64,000 nucleotides of DNA from Amoeboaphelidium occidentale (lineage: Eukaryota; Aphelidiomycota; Aphelidea): positions 1-64,000 of the forward strand of contig JALGPX010000017.1 of assembly GCA_023515795.1 (NCBI GenBank). Reading direction: 5' to 3'. The notes under the pieces were generated by a model that made no database searches, was not told the DNA's origin, and saw only the letters and a list, made by a program, of their open reading frames with translations. The position numbers were made by a program, and so were the translations under genes. This document shows positions 19,326 to 33,187 of this stretch, piece by piece (the first letter of the stretch is position 1; every line of letters begins with the position of its first letter).

Positions 19326-20099
19326 TCACTGTTTCAGTTTGCAGTAGCGAAGTATCAGAAGATTTCGATTTAATTCTCTGAGACCCAAAAGAGTGAACGC
19401 AGGCAAATCTTTGCTTAAGTCTCCAACCGATGAGGGAACCAGAGAAGGATTTTTGTGACCAGCTCCATTGAAATCACCAACTAGTTTCAAAGATATCGAA
19501 TGTCTCACTTCATCCACGAGGTTCATTGAAATTAATTGAGATAAGACAATCCCGCCAGTACATACATTCAGCCTTTTAACTCCAAAGTCGTTAGAAAGTT
19601 TCGTAAGTAACTTATCGAATGATGAGAATTCAATAATCTCGTTCTTATGGAACTTCTGGGACACGTGAGAATATGTTGCAGAAGGAACAGCAAAGATGCA
19701 TCGTAACCCAGAATTCAGCAGTTGATGTTTTGTATCAATATCACCGGATTCTGTGAGTATAATTTGTAGTGGTTTGTTGACTTCTCCCATACAACCTTCG
19801 AGTTCGGGTTCATGACGAAGTATCGCACCAGTTAACAAGACTGCGTCAGCTTGGGACCACGAGTATTTAAGGAATGCGAAATCAGCAGCACGAGAAGTAT
19901 CTGAATTAATTAGGGATCCAGGCTTAGCCATCTGACATTCTGTGAACCCTAGCTTGCCATCCAAAGATGTTAAAACATTTGCGTAAACATAAGGTCTTGA
20001 TGCTTGAGGAACATCCTGAATATTAAAGAATGCTTTGGCCTCGTCTTCAATGCTTTCAGAGGTTTCAATAGACTTGAAGAAGGGCTCTACACGATACAT
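19326..20099 (-). CDS. RibD C-terminal / Rib7-like pyrimidine reductase
   Basis: The 257-residue protein starts MYRVEPFF at ATG 20099; upstream sequence in frame lacks an ATG. It matches the RibD C-terminal (DHFR-like) fold: PYVYANVLTSLDGKL near residue 37, SRAADFAFLKYSWSQADAVLLTGAILR, the LNVCTGG turn and VDEVRHSISLKLVG. This family reduces the ribose of the riboflavin precursor 5-amino-6-ribosylaminouracil phosphate using NADPH. No deaminase domain is fused, as in yeast Rib7. Other members of the fold have unknown substrates, so the riboflavin role is likely but not certain. It is divergent from TYW4 across 124 bp. Confidence 0.78.
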   Translation of the reverse strand: MYRVEPFFKSIETSESIEDEAKAFFNIQDVPQASRPYVYANVLTSLDGKLGFTECQMAKPGSLINSDTSRAADFAFLKYSWSQADAVLLTGAILRHEPELEGCMGEVNKPLQIILTESGDIDTKHQLLNSGLRCIFAVPSATYSHVSQKFHKNEIIEFSSFDKLLTKLSNDFGVKRLNVCTGGIVLSQLISMNLVDEVRHSISLKLVGDFNGAGHKNPSLVPSSVGDLSKDLPAFTLLGLRELNRNLLILRYCKLKQ

Positions 20100-20223
20100 T
20101 TCCAGTATTGAAATGATTCCTATAAATGACAGGAAGCGCAAAACAAGTTGATCTGGATTCTGTTCAAGGTGGGCTTAGCGACAACCAACTAATTTACGTT
20201 TAGCAACGAATTCCAGTTGCTTC

Positions 20224-23200
20224 ATGAGCAAAGCGTCGATGGAACTACGCGGTTATACGGGGCTATCAAATGATCAAGTATCAACTCTGTACAAACCATT
20301 TCTTGCTAACGGGAAAATATCGCGCAGAGCACCTCTTATTCATCGGTAAGACACCTTCTGGAATCGTTCATTTGTATTAGTGGATATTATATTCGTCAGA
20401 CTGCAATAAATCGCGCAGTAGAATGGTTCTTGGAAGAGGCAGATTCTTCGTGCACAAAGCAGATAATTTCAGTTGGTTGCGGTTATGACTTCATATTTGG
20501 TCGTTTGAAAATGTGTGGGCTACTGCATAATAATGTGTCCGTTATTGATATTGACTTGCCAGATGTCGTTTCCGTGAAGAGAAATGCTATTGATAATGAC
20601 AAGACGCTAAAGGATTGGACCTCTGAACATTCTAGTCAGTACAACTTGTTCACTTGTGATGTTCGCGATACAGTTGATTTAGTTAAAAAGTTGCAGACGG
20701 TGTACAACTTCTCATTTAGCAATCCTACTTTGATCATTTCCGAATGTGTCTTGACGTATATGCCGAGTGAAGATGCTGATAATGTTTTAAAATGGTTCTC
20801 AAAGAATTTTAGTGATTCTATGCTTGTTCTGTATGAACAAATTTATCCAGATGATGTTTTCGGGAAGCAAATGATAAGTCACTTCAAGAAGAAGCTTGCA
20901 CCTATTTTCTCTATCTATAAGTATCCCAAAGAAGAAGATCAATTACGGAGGATCAAGGATGTTCTTGGATATCAAAATGCGTCTGTAGTTAATATGAACC
21001 AGTATTGGGATTGTTTAATAAGTTGGCAAGAAAAGAATTATATTGAAGGACTTGAGCCATTTGATGAGTATGAGGAATGGCACACCAAGTGCAAGCATTA
21101 TTTTGTTGGCTATGGAACAAATGGTTCTATAAGGATTCCACACTTTGTAGATGCTTGTGAGAAGAAGAAGAATTTTGAATTCTCAGGTAGAAATTGCACA
21201 GTGAAACGGTCTGCTTTCCCGCTTAAAAGATGGGGCCACACTGCCCATGCTTTAAAAGGCAATACAATTTCGTTAATTGGCGGTTATGGATCATCAGAAA
21301 AAGATGCTGCTTTCGTTCGAAGGAATGACGTTCAATTGATTAGCTCTCGTGATAACGGAGATTATACTAAAGTTGCTGAGATTGCCAATGAGATGCCTGC
21401 GTCAATGTATCACTCATCTGTCCTTATTGGCGATGAAATTATTGTTTTTGGTGGAAGAAGTTCACCTGGAAAATGTTCAGGCGATCTTGTAGCCGTTAAT
21501 GTTTCGACTGGAAACTACAGAGTCATTTGTCCAAGTGAAGAGGTTGGTCCGTCACCCCGTTATCATCAGTCAATGGTTTTGTCTAAGTCGTTTACTTTAA
21601 ATGAAGAGAAACTATCTGATTGCTTGATAGTTTATGGAGGAACAAACGGAAAGGAAACATTTGGAGATTTATGGCTCTTTCAACAAGAACGAAATGAATG
21701 GCAACGTTTGATTCCACAATTAAATCTGCCTAAACTACAGCGCCATGCTATTGTACAGCTATCAGATGAGGAGTTGTTTGTATTTGGAGGCTTGAATGAA
21801 CGACATGAGATCAACCGTACAGGTTATGTTATAAACTTGGTTAGCGGTGAGATGACGAAGCTTTTCTTCAACATCAATGAATCAAGTATTTTTGCAGGAG
21901 TTTATGGTCATAGAATGATTGCTTTGTCACATCGAAGGGTTATTTGTATTGGTGGTGTTCATCCAGATGTCGTCGACGGATCTCCTCTGTTTGTAATCGA
22001 TTCTGAGAGTCAAACTGTGTTTCATTTAAATATTGACGGACTACAGACCAATGTTCTGATCAACCACTCAGTGACAGATGTAAAATTCGAGGATGAGCGC
22101 TTGGCTTTCAAGGTTGTTGGAGGGGGATTAGTGTGTTTTTCTATGGGTAGTCGTTTTGAGGAAGAAATAATTGAAATTGAAATTCCTTTGGAATCAATAC
22201 CTTCTTGGAAACAGAGACTTATGCTTAATTGGGTAAAATCGGCTAACTTGATCGATAAGATTTCGCATAATGAAATGAAATCATCTGTGTTTGCATCCTT
22301 ACTAGACAAAGCTGTTCCTTTTGTGATTAGCGGTGCTGATATAGGATCATGCACAGAATTGTGGAAACAAAAACGTTTTTGGATGGAAAAAGTTAGAAAC
22401 GGCGAGCTTCAAGGAAGGATTAGTGTTCATAAGTCACAACAGAAAGCGCTTAATTTCTCTGGGGGCAAAAAGAATTTTGAGTATCAGTTCATGGAATGGG
22501 AAGAATTTATAGAGAATGTTTTCCATGCGCAAGATAATGAAGTGCTTTATCTAAGATCAATTGGAGAAAATCCAAGAAAGGTTCCTGCAGATTTCACCAC
22601 TTCATTCGAGTGTCTTCAAGATCAACTTAAAGTTCCAGAATACATCACAGAAATGTGTTCGAAAAGCCTGAATTCCAACTCTGTCCCAAAGCCAGACGAG
22701 AAATTCTTTTCCTCTGTGTTGAGAATTTCATCTCCGGGGCTTAAACTATGGACTCATTATGATGCGATGGATAATGTTTTATTACAAGTTTGCTCTGAGA
22801 AGATTGCAGTGCTTTTTCCTCCTGAGTGTCATGCTGATCTAGAGCTACCTCCTGATATTCACTCTAGTAGTTGCCCATCGTCAGACTTGTTTAGCAGCAA
22901 TCTACCGGATTCATTGAAAAAAGCTTTAAAGAAGGCATGGATTCAAGTCCTGAAACCGGGCGACATTCTATACATCCCTTCGTTTTGGTTTCATAACATG
23001 TCGGTCTTAGATGGAAGTGATGTTCCTTCAATATCTCTTAACTTATTTTGGCGCCGTTACGAAAAGTCTTTGTATGAAAACAAGGATTTGTATGGAAACA
23101 AAGACTTAGTTCCTGCTGTTCAAGCTGATAAGGCGGTTTCAAAATGTTTAGAAATGTTGCAAGAGTTACCAGATGAATTATCTCGGTCCTTCTATTTTAG

Positions 23201-23255
23201 CAGAATGCTGCAAAAGTTTAAAAATGGTAACGAAAATTTACTTGAAACTCTGTGA
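20224..23255 (+). CDS. TYW4: tRNA wybutosine-synthesising protein 4 (LCM + Kelch + JmjC)
   Basis: Two exons, 20224-20345 and 20381-23255, flank a 35-bp intron, giving 998 residues. Splicing restores the motif LIHRGYYIR, conserved near the N-terminus of LCM methyltransferases. Domains in order: a leucine carboxyl methyltransferase-like SAM domain (about 20-270, with VGCGYDFIFGRL), a Kelch beta-propeller (about 285-600, repeats with GGYG, FGGR, YGGTN and FGGLN), and a C-terminal JmjC/cupin domain (about 660-930, THYDAMDN, KPGDILYIPSFWFHNM). The order is that of fungal PPM2/TYW4, which methylates and methoxycarbonylates yW in tRNA-Phe. The HxD pair (HYD) and distal His (FWFHN) suggest the JmjC part keeps iron ligands and may hydroxylate, as TYW5 does. 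Confidence 0.93.
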
Positions 23256-26200
23256 TCATTGAACTACTTCCCCGGATGTGGCTTCACTGTTGTCCAAATT
23301 CAGTTGAGATAATAACTGGTCGCCCACAAATGGTTCATCTGTGTCACTATCAGTTGTTGAATATACTTCATCCTCTAGCCATTGCTCGTAGTTTTTCATA
23401 AAGAGCTCATCAAGCTCAACATCATACTCGTCCATCATGCTTCCTTCTCCTTCACCGCTAAGTACTGAATCATTTTGTAAATTGAACAACGTAGCATCTC
23501 GTTCAACGGAAGATGTTCCTGCGGTTTTGGGTGAATTAATAGATGACCGAACCGACAGACCTGCGACAGATTCTTTTCTTCTGGACGCTTTCTCTGGTTC
23601 AACATACATTCTGTTACAATAATTACTGATTAGTCTCCGAAGAATAGTTTCTTGCTGCTGAGCTTCTTCAATAACGCGTTCAGTCACAAGGCTGTTTCCC
23701 CCGAGGCCAGAGCTTGTTGCAGCTGCTGCTCCATTTGTTCCCATCGTTGAAGCTGTCGAAGAAGCAAAGTTCTGATCTTGCGATGATCGCAGCATCCAAC
23801 TATCTATCATATCTGGTCTGACGTTCATGTAAACTCCCGTGATTAGTTTCATGTTCGTTTGCTTCCATTTTCTGATCATGAATGTTGTGATACTTCGTAA
23901 TAACTTATAGTTGTATCTATCCAGAATGGGATGACTTATCTTAAATGTCTTTTTTACAATCGCTGCAAACTTGTATTGTATCAAAATGTTTATCCTTAAC
24001 TATTAGCTTCAAATGACACGACAAATTACCTATGCTGCTTCTTTTTTGTAAGCTTTTGAAGAATTCTCATCAAATTAATAGCGGAAAAGAAGCATCGATT
24101 GTTCACGCCAGTTTCTGGAGAGGCTGTAACTGAAGAATCACTGTCAAACTGCGGAACCGACGGTGAAACTAGTGAACCTTTTTCTTTAGCATTTTGTGCA
24201 GCCTGAGAGTTGGAGCTTTTAGACAGAATATACTTTGAGAGAAGAAAATCATCTAAATCACCAGCTCCTTTGGTAATCGATAGCGATAAATCTTGATTAA
24301 CAATCTTCAAAATCAAAAGCAAACAGTTTGCATCTACCAGAAGCTGTGAGATATACTCAAACTGAAGCACGTGAAAATTCTTTGCATGTTTCAGTAATAA
24401 TAAAATATGAGAAAGAATCGCTTTGGAAACAATTTCATGATTCCGTTTTGTCTCCATATAAACAATACTTTGAGCAAGATTTGATGAATCGCTTTTTTGA
24501 CCTTTTCTAGTGTTGCTCAGACTATCTAATACATTCTGAATAAGTGGTGAAATAGAAGCAGATTGATTTGAACCTGATGCTGAGTCGGTATTAACCGAGA
24601 GCAAAATTTTCAGAAGCATGACCAAATGTGAAGCCATATGTGGATAAACAAGCGCAAAAAACTCCTCCCAAGCCCCGAGCCGGGCGGCAATCAAAGAAGT
24701 ATCCGAATTTGAAGACGCCCATTCATGTATGAACTTATCCGTGTTGATCCTTGGTACTAAATGCTCTACAGTTGCAGCCTCCGATATCATTTCCAAAGAG
24801 TCATAAGATGAATCTCGTGAGGAAATCGCTGTAGGTTCCTTTTTCGAAATCTTGCTTTCTTCAGTATATTGGATTTGTGCAGGCGAAATAAAAAGGTGTT
24901 TGGCAAGAACAGTTATCGCTTCGTTCATTGCTTTGCTTGGATACAATACTATTGGATTGACTTCATTTGCGGTATTCTCATTATTGTTCATATTCATGTC
25001 TTCCTTTTGTTCATGCGGAATATTATCATTGCTCTCATTTGGAGAAACGGGTTTGAATGGAAAACATCTGTCTAGCAGTTCCAAGTAAAACAAAGTCTCT
25101 TTTGACAATAACGCTTGATCGAAGTCTCCAGGTATAGAAGGAAACCGAGACTTGATGCTATCGACTGCTGCAAGATACTCTTTGTAATTGAGTTTAGGTG
25201 CAGTTAAACACTTATCAAAATCAATTTGATAATTCAGCTTAAAAACCTGCTCCCTGACTATTCGTTTATGCCTAAAGGTGAATTAAAGCGAAAAGATAAA
25301 GAATTACTCTGTATGATCTGATAAACTACCAAATATGACTAAGGAACATTTCCATTGCAAAATAATTATTTTCTTAATAGGCAAAAACGGGTTCCAAGTG
25401 TTGTCGTTCAAGTATAACAGCATTTGTAGTAGAATAATAGTAAAACTCGGATTCAAACCGATAAATTCCTGCAAACAATGCATTAATTGCTCTTGTTCTG
25501 CTGATGGGGAATCATCAGACTTTAACTTTGTCAGACTGTTTCCATGAATGAGAAGAAAGATCAGATTCAAAATTAATTCAACCTCAACACAAACAGCCTC
25601 AGCAGAAACCAAATCATCTCGTGATATGTTCTTTAATTCTCCAAAAGCCATCTGAAGCAATCGATGATACGTTAAAAGGAACTTGTGCTGAAGCAATTGC
25701 AAGTTGTTAAATTTAACACTCTCCACAAGTCGCACATCATTGTCTACCTTACTGAATGTTCCAAGAGCAATGTAAAGAAGTCTTTTGAGTGCTGATATCC
25801 GTTTTTCCGAAGACTTAATTTCCAGTTCTTCTTGAATTAACTCCAAATCATCGATCGCAGCAACAGATGTCCGCCCAAGTGCCGAAATTTCCGCCTTTTC
25901 TACACCACCGCCTAATATACATTCAGTTACACTATGATCTTGATATTACCAAAGAACTCGTCTAGTTCCACTGTGAAACTGTCTTCGTCGGAGTAATCGA
26001 ACTCAAGCATGGTTTGGATCTTCTTCTTGTGTGGCATGTTCTTGACAGCGTTTCTTAGTTGAGCCAGAGTAATTGAATTGGATTTGTTCAAAGGATCATC
26101 AGGATCTTCCACTAATGCACTATTGGACTTATTGTTGCTCAGTGCGGGTGCAAGTTTCTTGATTCCAGCAGGGTTCTCTTCAACAGCTTCAACTTCATCT

Positions 26201-26292
26201 ACAATCGGAGTAGTCTCAGGCAAATCATCACCATCGCCAATGCTACCACTGCCTCCTCCTGTTGGAGATAATATATCCTCTTCAGTTTCCAT
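23256..26292 (-). CDS. STRIP: Striatin-interacting protein (STRIP1/2, Far11 family)
   Basis: Four exons, 25950-26292, 25308-25911, 24030-25271 and 23256-23994, are separated by introns of 38, 36 and 35 bp; the lengths sum to 976 codons. Conserved points are FDYSDEDSFTVELDEFF in exon 1, AAIDDLELIQEEL at the start of the N1221 domain, NPFLPIKKIIILQWK, KHKRIVREQVFKLNYQID across the second splice, and DUF3402 with RKWKQTNMKLITGVY. STRIP is the scaffold of the STRIPAK phosphatase-kinase complex, which controls Hippo-type kinases, cell fusion and polarity. The C-terminal 240 residues carry an acidic, Ser-rich stretch. The last intron uses CTAAT as branch site with TTAAG as acceptor, skipping a nearer AATAG. 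Confidence 0.92.
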
Positions 26293-26507
26293 TTGAAGTA
26301 TTCAAGTGCAGCCTTTGTTTGAGTAAAAATTTGCGTTTGAAACAGGATCTTCGACAGCGCAAATGCAACGCTCTTGTCTCAAGTCGATTCACTCCTTCTA
26401 AATCGTAAGTATGGTATCTTTCTTTAAAAGCAGAGAGCAAAGTTACAATTATTAGTGGTGATAATCTATTTGCCTAAGTCCTTCCGACTTAAAACACCAG
26501 CAAACCC

Positions 26508-27700
<1,193 letters not shown>

Positions 27701-29312
27701 ATGACAAAAGCAACGCTTGCAACCGACAAGACTTCAAACAACAGCCACATTACGAATAATGGATCGACAGCAAAGAGTCCATCAGCTTCATCCAGTTCGA
27801 AGAAGAGAACCTCAAAGAAGGGCAAGAATGTCGCTGTTTCACCTTCCAAAGCTAACGGAGTCTATGGTTTCATGTTCACTTCTCCACGGACAAAGCAAAG
27901 AGGTGGTATGGTCACAGCCATGAACACAGACAATCATCATGTTCGCAGACAATTAAGTTTTAACAATAACAGCAACCATGCGAGTGCTCAGAATATCGTC
28001 AAGGCTGCTATCGGTGGTATGGTTTCTGGCTCACAAGTTGAAACAACTCCGCCATATCAGAATATGAACAATACACTCGCTAATCATATGGCTCCAGCAT
28101 CTGTCTCAACAAAGAGCTCATCTTTGACAAGTCTCAGTGCTCTTACTCCCAATTTGAGTCAAGAGAAGATTACAACGGGTCATGAAGCTATTGATGCTAC
28201 AAAACGCAGACGCGGAAGACATGCCAACTCCGAAGATGATGCTTCCAGTGTTCTATTCAGTCCATATCACTTGACACCTGTGAAACACCGTTACTTTACC
28301 CGTGCTAATGCAAAGTCTATCGAAGAGCAGAAGTTGCAGCAAATGAGCATGGAAGTTGATGAGCAAGTTGTCACAATGGATATTGAAGAAACAACAGAAG
28401 TCATTAATGATAAATTGGTTACAAAGAAGCACGTTGAGATTCATATCAAAGAGAGAACGAATATAGAGCAAGCAAGTCTTTCTCAGAAGATCATCGGCGA
28501 AGATTTAGATCTTGATATCACTGACTTGGACACAGAAGAAGCAGTTGATGCGTAAGACTTTCATTCCATGAAGAAGTAACTCTTTAGTCTTGCTTGGGTA
28601 TACGAGCTCTCAGAGGGCAAAAGTGACTACAAAGGACCTGTTTATCTTCCTCCACAAGATGCAACAACCAGAAACAAAATGACACTCGTTCTGGACCTTG
28701 ACGAAACCCTGGTCCATTGTTCCATTGATCGATCAAAACTACCACATTATGATATCAAGTTCAACGTCCCGTTTGAAAACAGAAACTTTGAAGTGTTTGC
28801 TCAAAAGTAAGTTCCTAAAAAATATGTTCTAATTGTAGACGCCCATATGTAATCGAGTTTCTTGAGAGGGCATCAGAAACTTTCGAAGTGGTTATATTCA
28901 CTGCATCTCAAAAGATTTATGCAGATAAATTACTTGATTTAATGGATCCTGGCCGAAAATGGACCAAGTAAGAAACTATAACTGCTGTGTCTTTAACTTT
29001 GTTAGATATCGATTGTTTAGAGATTCTTGTGTTCCTGTTGATGGTACATTTGTTAAAGATCTCAGAGTTCTAGGAAGAGACTTATCAAGAGTCATAATAG
29101 TTGATAATGCTGTTGAAGCATTTAGTTTTCAAGTTGAGAATGGTATACCTATCAAGAGTTGGTTTGCTGAACCAGAGGATAATGAGTTACCAAAGTTGTT
29201 GAATTTTCTCCGGCCATTAGCGGCAACACAACAAGATGTTCGCCCGTATTTACTACAAAAGTTTTCAATGAGAGAACGAATGATAGAGGCAAGAAACCAA
29301 AGAAAGTTTTAA
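27701..29312 (+). CDS. CTD small phosphatase-like protein (CTDSPL2-like)
   Basis: Four exons, 27701-28551, 28588-28806, 28839-28967 and 29006-29312, with introns of 36, 32 and 38 bp, give 501 residues. The first 280 residues are low-complexity and basic. The FCP1/SCP phosphatase domain follows: [12 protein letters not shown] (the DxDx(T/V) nucleophile), [31 protein letters not shown]-like [38 protein letters not shown] and NGIPIKSWF. The tail [12 protein letters not shown]...[10 protein letters not shown] aligns with CTDSPL2 more than with SCP1-3. The family removes phosphate from Ser/Thr, such as in the RNA polymerase II CTD or SMADs. The 32-bp intron is the shortest seen in this window. Confidence 0.9.
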
Positions 29313-29367
29313 TTTTAAGACAATGTACAAAATGAGACCAAATAAAAGTGATTCCGAATTCGGTTGC

Positions 29368-30617
29368 TTAATTTTTATTTACTTTTTTCAGGTATTCTTC
29401 ATGCGCTTGTTTAGCCCAAAGGGCAAGATCAACCTGATCTTCTGAATGCATAATAAAGAACTGATGTTCCAATAACTGTTTGTAAGAAGGCCTCTTCATT
29501 GGATTTTTCGACAAACTACAGTAAATCGCATTAAAGTATGAAAGAAAGATATTACCACTGATTTACAAAGTCTCGACATTCACTTGAAAACTTATCAGTT
29601 GGCAACTCAGGAACAACTTCATTGACGATCGCATTCAACTGCGCAAACAGAGAATCATAGTTTGAATTCAAAAATGGATGCCTTCCTGCTGCTGCTTCCC
29701 ATAGTGTCAGTCCTAAACTCCAAACATCTGATGAGACTGAGTATGATTCAAGTTCCTGATTAACAGCAATTCGCTCTGGAGCCATATAAGTCTGACATCC
29801 AATATTTGTCTTTGCCATACTCTGTATAAGCTGACCACTCACACCAAACTACCAAAGAGTTAGAAAGTTTCTTATTAAGTTCTGAGGCATACATCACATA
29901 ACTTAATCTCTCCCTGAAGATTCACCAAAACATTTGATGGTTTCACATCCCTGTGAATAATTGACATTTCTTCTTTTAAGAACTTAAGACCATGCACAAT
30001 ACTTTTTGCCGCCCGACAGAGTATCCTCTCATCTAAACCAGATCCATACAATCTATCCAAAGATCCTGCGTCCATATACTCCATGCAAATATACGCACAA
30101 GACTCGAGAAAAAATGCGCCATAAAAGTCTACAATTAACCGACTATGTGCCTTATGCAAAACATCGAGTTCCATAATAATCTGTCGGAACGCAGCCTCAC
30201 TAATTTCCAGCCTGATCTGTTTCATGGCCATCATTACATTCGTAGGTTTATGGAACACTTTGCTAACAACGCCAAACTGTCCTCTGCCTATTTCTTCAAT
30301 GACTTCCAATTCTGCGAAATTTATCCTGAATGAGTCTCCTTCTGTGAAGTCCACTCCGGTTGCATGTAAAACTGCCTTTCCCACAAAGGACAACTATATC
30401 GTTTAGCCCTCCGTTATATTAATAATAAACCTTTCCGCTGGGATCTCTAAATCGGTAAAGTTTAATATCATCGAAAAGCACAAGAAGCGTCTTACACATA
30501 TTTTGTTAGATTCAGAGGAAGTCCATCGTTCTTCTTGTCCGACTCTGCTGTAGATGAGTTCACAGAATTGGGAAGAGCATCCAATTTCAGGTTAAATTTT
30601 TTACTGCCGGTGTTCAT
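29368..30617 (-). CDS. MAP kinase kinase (MKK3/6- or Pbs2-like)
   Basis: Five exons are called: 30496-30617, a 16-nt exon 30431-30446, 29893-30393, 29556-29848 and 29368-29515, with introns of 49, 37, 44 and 40 bp; the total is 360 codons. The kinase begins LEVIEEIGRGQFGVVSKV, has MAMKQI, HRDVKPSN and, across a splice, KLCDFGVSG. The activation loop QSMAKTNIGCQTYMAPE has the S-x-A-K-T pattern of MAP2Ks that activate p38/Hog1-type kinases. The frame has a stop just before TTGTCC at 30393, so the protein must enter by splicing; only inclusion of the 16-nt exon keeps the phase and gives DPSGKLSFVG. It converges with the phosphatase gene, with 55 bp between stops. Confidence 0.88.
30431..30446 (-). 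other. 16-nt microexon of the MAP2K gene
   Basis: Flanked by TTTAG acceptor and GTTTAT donor on the minus strand. It adds A-GAT-CCC-AGC-GGA-AAG, i.e. DPSGK. Skipping it joins phase 2 to phase 0 and breaks the kinase frame. Confidence 0.75.
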
Positions 30618-30809
30618 TATTGGGAATCTTTAAGCTTGAAGTCAGAAATGTAAAACTAGACGGCGATCAAACAAACACATTTTGGTATAGTATCACGAAA
30701 GATCGCATGCTAAATTATAATCTTTGAGGTCCCGAGGCAGATCTTGCTTCCATAAACCCAAGTCCATAAGCACCTGCCTCAAATTTTCCACTTTCTTCAC
30801 TCCCGTTTG

Positions 30810-33095
30810 ATGTTTGAACTCACACAGAAGGATCTGATCAGAGGTGTTCGAGCAAATAAACACAATGAGGATGCTTTTATCAATGCAGGCCTGTTGGATA
30901 TACGGAAAGAAATACAAAAGAAAGATATCGACATAAAATCTAATGCAGTTGCTAAGTTGCTTTATGTAAATGCTCTAATGAAGGGTTCTTGCGTTAATGC
31001 TTTGTAGCTTCACATTCTTGGATACGATATTGAATGGTCTACATTTCATGTGTTAGAAGTAATGGCAGCATTCAATCCGGAATACAAAAAGATGGCATAT
31101 TTAACTGGAGCACTTGGAATAAGATCAGATTCAGAACTTCTGACTTTGGCGGTTAATTTACTTCGAAAAGACTTGAGTTCACCTGCTGCTTACGAAGTTG
31201 AGCTTGCTTTGATGTTCCTGTCCTCTATTACGAACAGGGAGCTCGCTAGTGCCTTGTTTGAAGACGTTCTAAAACTTTTTGGTCATTCTAAGACGCCCAT
31301 TAGGCGTAAGGCTGTTGTGGTCGTGTATAAAATGGTTGGTTCCATGCCGGAGCTGTTTCATGACGTATTCAAGCGCTTAAAGGACAAATTATCAGATGAG
31401 GATGAAAATATCGCAGGGATTACTGTAAGCGCTTTGTTTGATTTGCTGTTGGAAGATGTTGCTGGTCGATGGGAAACAATATTAACAGCTTCTCCGCTGC
31501 TGTTCAACTTGATGAAAAGCTCAAAGAATAATTTGATGCTTCTCAAGATTGTCAAGATATTTGCTGTTTTATCTCCTTTGGAAACTCGATTAGCAAAGAA
31601 AGTTCTGCCTGCGCTCCATGAACTGCTTCAAACAACAGCTGCTATGAGCGTCATGTTTGAATGTATCCATTCGATAGTCGAAGGGAAAATGCTATTAAGT
31701 CAGGATTCTCCGGATTTGGAGAATATTTGCGTGGAGAAGCTTAAAGCGTTTATTGTTAGTTCAGATCAGAATTTAAAGTATGTCGGTCTGAATCTATTAC
31801 AGAAGCTATTGATACAGAAACCAAGCCATAGCCACAAGATAAGAGGGATCGTGCTTGTGTGTTTGAATGATGGAAATTTAGCTGTGAAACTGTCTGCTTC
31901 TCGTTTGCTTTGCACAATTATGGATAAAAGTTCTGCTAAAGAGTCTGTTCAAGAAATCATGAAGAATGTAATTCTAGGAAAAGAGACAGTAATCGAAATC
32001 CAGGGTGTATCAGAGATAGTTGAATGTATAATAAGCAATCTAACCCACAATTTCTACGAGCGTGTAGATGATTTTGAATGGCTGGTTGAAACTTTGTTGG
32101 AATTTGTTAAAATCAGTGGATTATCTTGTGGTGAAGTGATTTCTAAACATTTTATTGAACTAGCGCTAAGAGTTCCTGATTTGATACCATTCATGTGTGA
32201 AAAGTTATGTCTAGTGATTACAAGAAGGAAGAGGAAATCCCTGTATTTGAATTTGAATGCACTTGCTGGAGGATATCTTGTGCTTGGAGAATACTTTAAT
32301 CCGAGTAGTTTATCCAACTATGATATGGAGATGTTGTTTCTATTCAATTCTAAATCTTTACCTGTTACTCTGCATGTATCGCTGCTACTTTGCTTATCGA
32401 AACTTTGTTGGAAATATCCTGACATCGTGTCAGAATTTGTTCAAAGTAATCTAAAAGCATTCCTTAAACAAAATAAGGATCACCCAGAAGTTTCTGACTG
32501 TTATTCGTTACTTAAATACTCTTCAGAAGCAGCATTGATATCATCTGAGACTTTGGAACAGAATCGATTCTCGCTTCCTCTGTCAAGAATATCTGGAGTA
32601 GAATCCTCTGGGCTAGATTTGGAAACTCCATTTAATGAAAATTGGGAGAATCTCACAGCTAATGTTGTTGATAATGAAAAGGCTACAATACAGAATGTTA
32701 AACCATTAACTTCTCCAGTTTCAGAAAAGTCTAACGAAGATGAGGAGGCGGAACGTCAAAGAAGATTACAGATGAGACAACAACAAATTGCTCAAGATCC
32801 TTTCTATCTCAAGACCGCTAAAGTTGAATCTGTAGAAGCGAATGATGTCGAGAGTATTCCAATAGCAAAACTTGATTTGCATGAAGTTCCAGCTGATTCC
32901 CCAATGATGCAACGATTACAAACACTGAAGGGTCCATCCAAAAAGGTGTATCATGTTCTAAAAGAAGATCAAATGAACCCAGACGCAACTAATGATGAAA
33001 CAATCGTTGTGACTCCACCTGCAAAGACAAAGCGCAAGAAGAAAAAGAACAAAGATAAAGCAAAGGTGGATGCAACTCCCTCCACCAACGCGTAA
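30810..33095 (+). CDS. AP3D1: AP-3 complex subunit delta
   Basis: Two exons, 30810-30965 and 31008-33095, across a 42-bp intron give 747 residues. The N-terminus FELTQKDLIRGVRANKHNEDAFI and, over the splice, AKLLYLHILGYDIEWSTFHVLEVM match delta-adaptin. The HEAT-repeat trunk includes KTPIRRKAVVVVYKM and LKYVGLNLLQKLL. The hinge is short and ends in a Lys-rich tail (KRKKKKNKDKAK). It lacks the long ear of metazoan delta, so it is shorter than human AP3D1 but close to many protist forms. AP-3 carries cargo from endosome or Golgi to lysosomes and related organelles. It is divergent from the MAP2K gene. Confidence 0.93.
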
Positions 33096-33187
33096 GAAAG
33101 CATTTAAGCAGCGTAGCGATAACCACGTTATCTTCTGCCTTTAAATTACATAAATAGTCTTTATTTACTTGTCCGCTTTCGATGTTT

